A stretch of DNA of 6,723 nucleotides from an uncultured Actinomycetes bacterium (GTDB taxonomy: Bacteria; Actinomycetota; Actinomycetes; Nanopelagicales; Nanopelagicaceae), in NCBI GenBank assembly GCA_903921405.1, contig CAIXPV010000084.1, forward strand, positions 1 through 6,723, given 5' to 3'. The translations under genes were made by a program, and so were the position numbers. Under the pieces are notes generated by a model that worked only from the letters and a program-made list of their open reading frames with translations, made no database searches and was not told the origin of the DNA. Positions 5,349 to 6,723 of this stretch are shown here, piece after piece. Numbering within the stretch: the first letter of the stretch is position 1; the number at the start of each line of letters is the position of its first letter.

Positions 5349-6448
5349 AAAAATTTAAACTGTCAACATTTCTTCTTGCAATTGCTGCACCACTTGCTGC
5401 AGCGGTTGTATCAATTGTCATATCTAGTTTGGCTGTGCTCGCCACCAAAAAGTCACCCATGGATGCGTACAGGACGATGTGGGATTTTGGTACAGAAGCT
5501 GGATCGCTGATGCAGATGCTAAATACGGCAACCCCGTATTACATCGCCGCTATCGCAATCGCAATTACTTTTCGTGCCGGTCTGTTTAATATCGGTGTTG
5601 AAGGTCAACTGCGTTTAGGTGCACTCTTTGGTGCCTATATCGGTGCCATGTTTGTCTTGCCACCAGTACTCCACATTCTCATCATCATGATTATTGCCAT
5701 GACAATAGGTGGCCTGTGGGCAGCAATTGCGGGTTACCTGAAAGTTAAACGTGGAGTAAGTGAAGTTATCTCCACAATTATGCTCAACAGTTTGGCGGGC
5801 GGACTTTCGTCCTATTTACTCGCGAATTACTTTGTAGATGCCACTACAAATTCAAATAACTTATCAACGAAAACTCTGCCGGCATCAGGCCAAGTTCCCG
5901 ACTTAATGCCAATACTTAACAAATTAGGCGTAAAAGATCAGCCTGGTGGTGGAGTCTATGGAATGCTCCTGTTTGCCATAGTTTTAGGTGTTGCCTTCTG
6001 GTTTGTCATCAACCGCACGCGCTTTGGCTTTGAACTTCGCGCATCAGGGGCTAACCCAATCGCAGCGCGCGTTAGTGGCGTTAACTCTAAGCGTATGACC
6101 TTTGTTGCTCTAGCTGCTTCTGGTGCCATTGCAGGTCTTGCTGGACTTCCTGCAGTACTGGGAGAGACCCATGCTTTCAATATGGGTTTCCGTACAGGTA
6201 TTGGCTTCTCGGCAATCGCCGTAGCGCTCTTAGGTCGTAACAACGCAGTTGGTATGGCGGTCAGCGCATTGCTCTTTGGATTCTTAGAAGTCAGCTCGCG
6301 CTCGTTAGAGCTCATTGATATCGCCCCTGAGACTTATGTAATCATGCAGGGATCGATTCTCTTGTCCTCTGTGATTGCCTATGAAGTTGTCCGCCGTTAC
6401 AAATTAACTCTGCAGAGTAAAGAGCTGGCAAAGGCGGTCCAAGCATGA
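5345..6448 (+). CDS. BMP-type nucleoside ABC transporter permease 1 (NupP/YufP-like)
   Basis: The 367-residue integral membrane protein belongs to the BPD_transp_2 / branched-chain and sugar permease superfamily. Hydrophobic segments lie near 7-32, 63-79, 91-106, 109-131, 140-160, 204-223, 251-272, 284-316 (probably two) and 331-349. The family motif FRAGLFNIGVEGQ is at 76-88. The cytoplasmic coupling-loop region GFELRASGANPIAARVSGVN (228-247) should contact the ATPase, and GFSAIAVALLG is at 287-297. The longer periplasm-side loop at about 162-203 is typical of the larger subunit of this permease pair. It pairs with the downstream permease to form the channel. Both ends are joined to neighbours by ATGA overlaps (5345-5348 and 6445-6448), pointing to translational coupling; only weak ribosome binding sequence precedes its ATG. 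Substrate specificity cannot be read from the permease alone. Confidence 0.93.
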   Translation: MKKFKLSTFLLAIAAPLAAAVVSIVISSLAVLATKKSPMDAYRTMWDFGTEAGSLMQMLNTATPYYIAAIAIAITFRAGLFNIGVEGQLRLGALFGAYIGAMFVLPPVLHILIIMIIAMTIGGLWAAIAGYLKVKRGVSEVISTIMLNSLAGGLSSYLLANYFVDATTNSNNLSTKTLPASGQVPDLMPILNKLGVKDQPGGGVYGMLLFAIVLGVAFWFVINRTRFGFELRASGANPIAARVSGVNSKRMTFVALAASGAIAGLAGLPAVLGETHAFNMGFRTGIGFSAIAVALLGRNNAVGMAVSALLFGFLEVSSRSLELIDIAPETYVIMQGSILLSSVIAYEVVRRYKLTLQSKELAKAVQA

Positions 6449-6723
6449 AGATGATTAAGTCACCGAAGATATTGGTCAATGCTTTTGCTGTTGTCTTAAT
6501 CTTGTCGATTGTTCGCCAAATAACTGGTGCGACAGATTTAACTAGCATCGGTACCGCATCAGCTGCGTTGCTGCTCTCAGTTCCAATTGTTTTGGCTGGG
6601 CTCGGTGGACTTTTCTCTGAGCGCTCCGGTGTTGTCAACATTGGCCTAGAAGGCATGATGATCATGGGCGCGTGGGCAGGTGGAATGATTGGTACCAAAC
6701 ATGGTCCGTGGGTTGGATTAATC
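6445..6723 (+). CDS. BMP-type nucleoside ABC transporter permease 2 (NupQ/YufQ-like), N-terminal 93 codons, cut by the window end
   Basis: The frame stays open from the ATG at 6445 to the last base, encoding 93 residues. The first hydrophobic segment is at about 8-24. A second at about 37-54 runs into LAGLGGLFSERSGVVNIGLEG (50-70), the hallmark of the second, shorter BMP-transporter permease, and a further hydrophobic stretch begins at about 71. NIGLEG (65-70) corresponds to NIGVEG in permease 1, so the two are related and probably form a heterodimer. Its start overlaps the permease 1 stop in ATGA. A second ATG two codons later is possible, but the overlap favours the first. The rest of the gene, and any nucleoside-catabolism genes that often follow such transporters, lie outside the window. 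Confidence 0.9.
   Translation, partial: MKMIKSPKILVNAFAVVLILSIVRQITGATDLTSIGTASAALLLSVPIVLAGLGGLFSERSGVVNIGLEGMMIMGAWAGGMIGTKHGPWVGLI

Noticed and set aside
5956..6698. Minus-strand open frames opposite the permease genes (5956-6315 and 6342-6698)
   Set aside because: Both lie opposite strongly supported permease coding sequence, have Ser/Pro/Ala-rich composition typical of antisense frames, and show no ribosome binding site or family motif.

Overview
The window looks like chromosomal DNA of a moderately AT-rich actinobacterium. Supporting signs are an MsiK/UgpC-type N-terminus (MASVVFEAASRIY), an apparently leaderless gene, GTG and TTG starts, and AAG/GCA/TCA-rich codon use. The streamlined freshwater acI group (Nanopelagicales, e.g. 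'Ca. Planktophila') is my best guess, but this is inference from style and gene content, not a search. There are no mobile elements, CRISPR arrays, rRNAs or tRNAs, and every gene belongs to a known family.

Layout. (1) Positions 1-39, minus strand: the first 13 codons of a probable sugar-ABC ATPase (MsiK/UgpC/MsmX type). Its leader (about 40-114) holds two perfect hairpins and a possible anti-Shine-Dalgarno pairing, and a candidate promoter lies at 121-148. (2) 189-1484: a CNNM/CorC-HlyC membrane protein with CBS domains, probably translated from a near-leaderless mRNA. (3) 1504-2502: trpS, 19 bases downstream and probably in the same transcript. (4) 2503-2675: an intergenic stretch with a long-loop inverted repeat, a candidate promoter, a direct repeat and a strong ribosome binding site before a TTG start. 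(5) 2676 to the window end: a BMP-family (PnrA/BmpA/NupN-like) ABC importer with substrate-binding protein, double-NBD ATPase, permease 1 and the start of permease 2. ATPase to permease 1 and permease 1 to permease 2 are joined by 4-base ATGA overlaps. A 13-bp-stem intrinsic terminator separates the binding-protein gene from the ATPase gene.

How the genes work together. The last four genes encode one importer. The secreted binding protein captures the ligand, which in characterised relatives is a purine or other nucleoside. The two permeases form a heterodimeric channel, and the single ATPase chain supplies both nucleotide-binding domains. Its first half carries a complete Walker A/B/H-loop set and its second half a complete signature motif, so one ATP site should be catalytic and the other degenerate. 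The internal terminator probably makes the binding protein much more abundant than the membrane parts. I found no previously unknown system. The points most worth checking are the structured leader of the msiK-like gene, the binding protein without cysteine or lipobox, and the intra-operon terminator.
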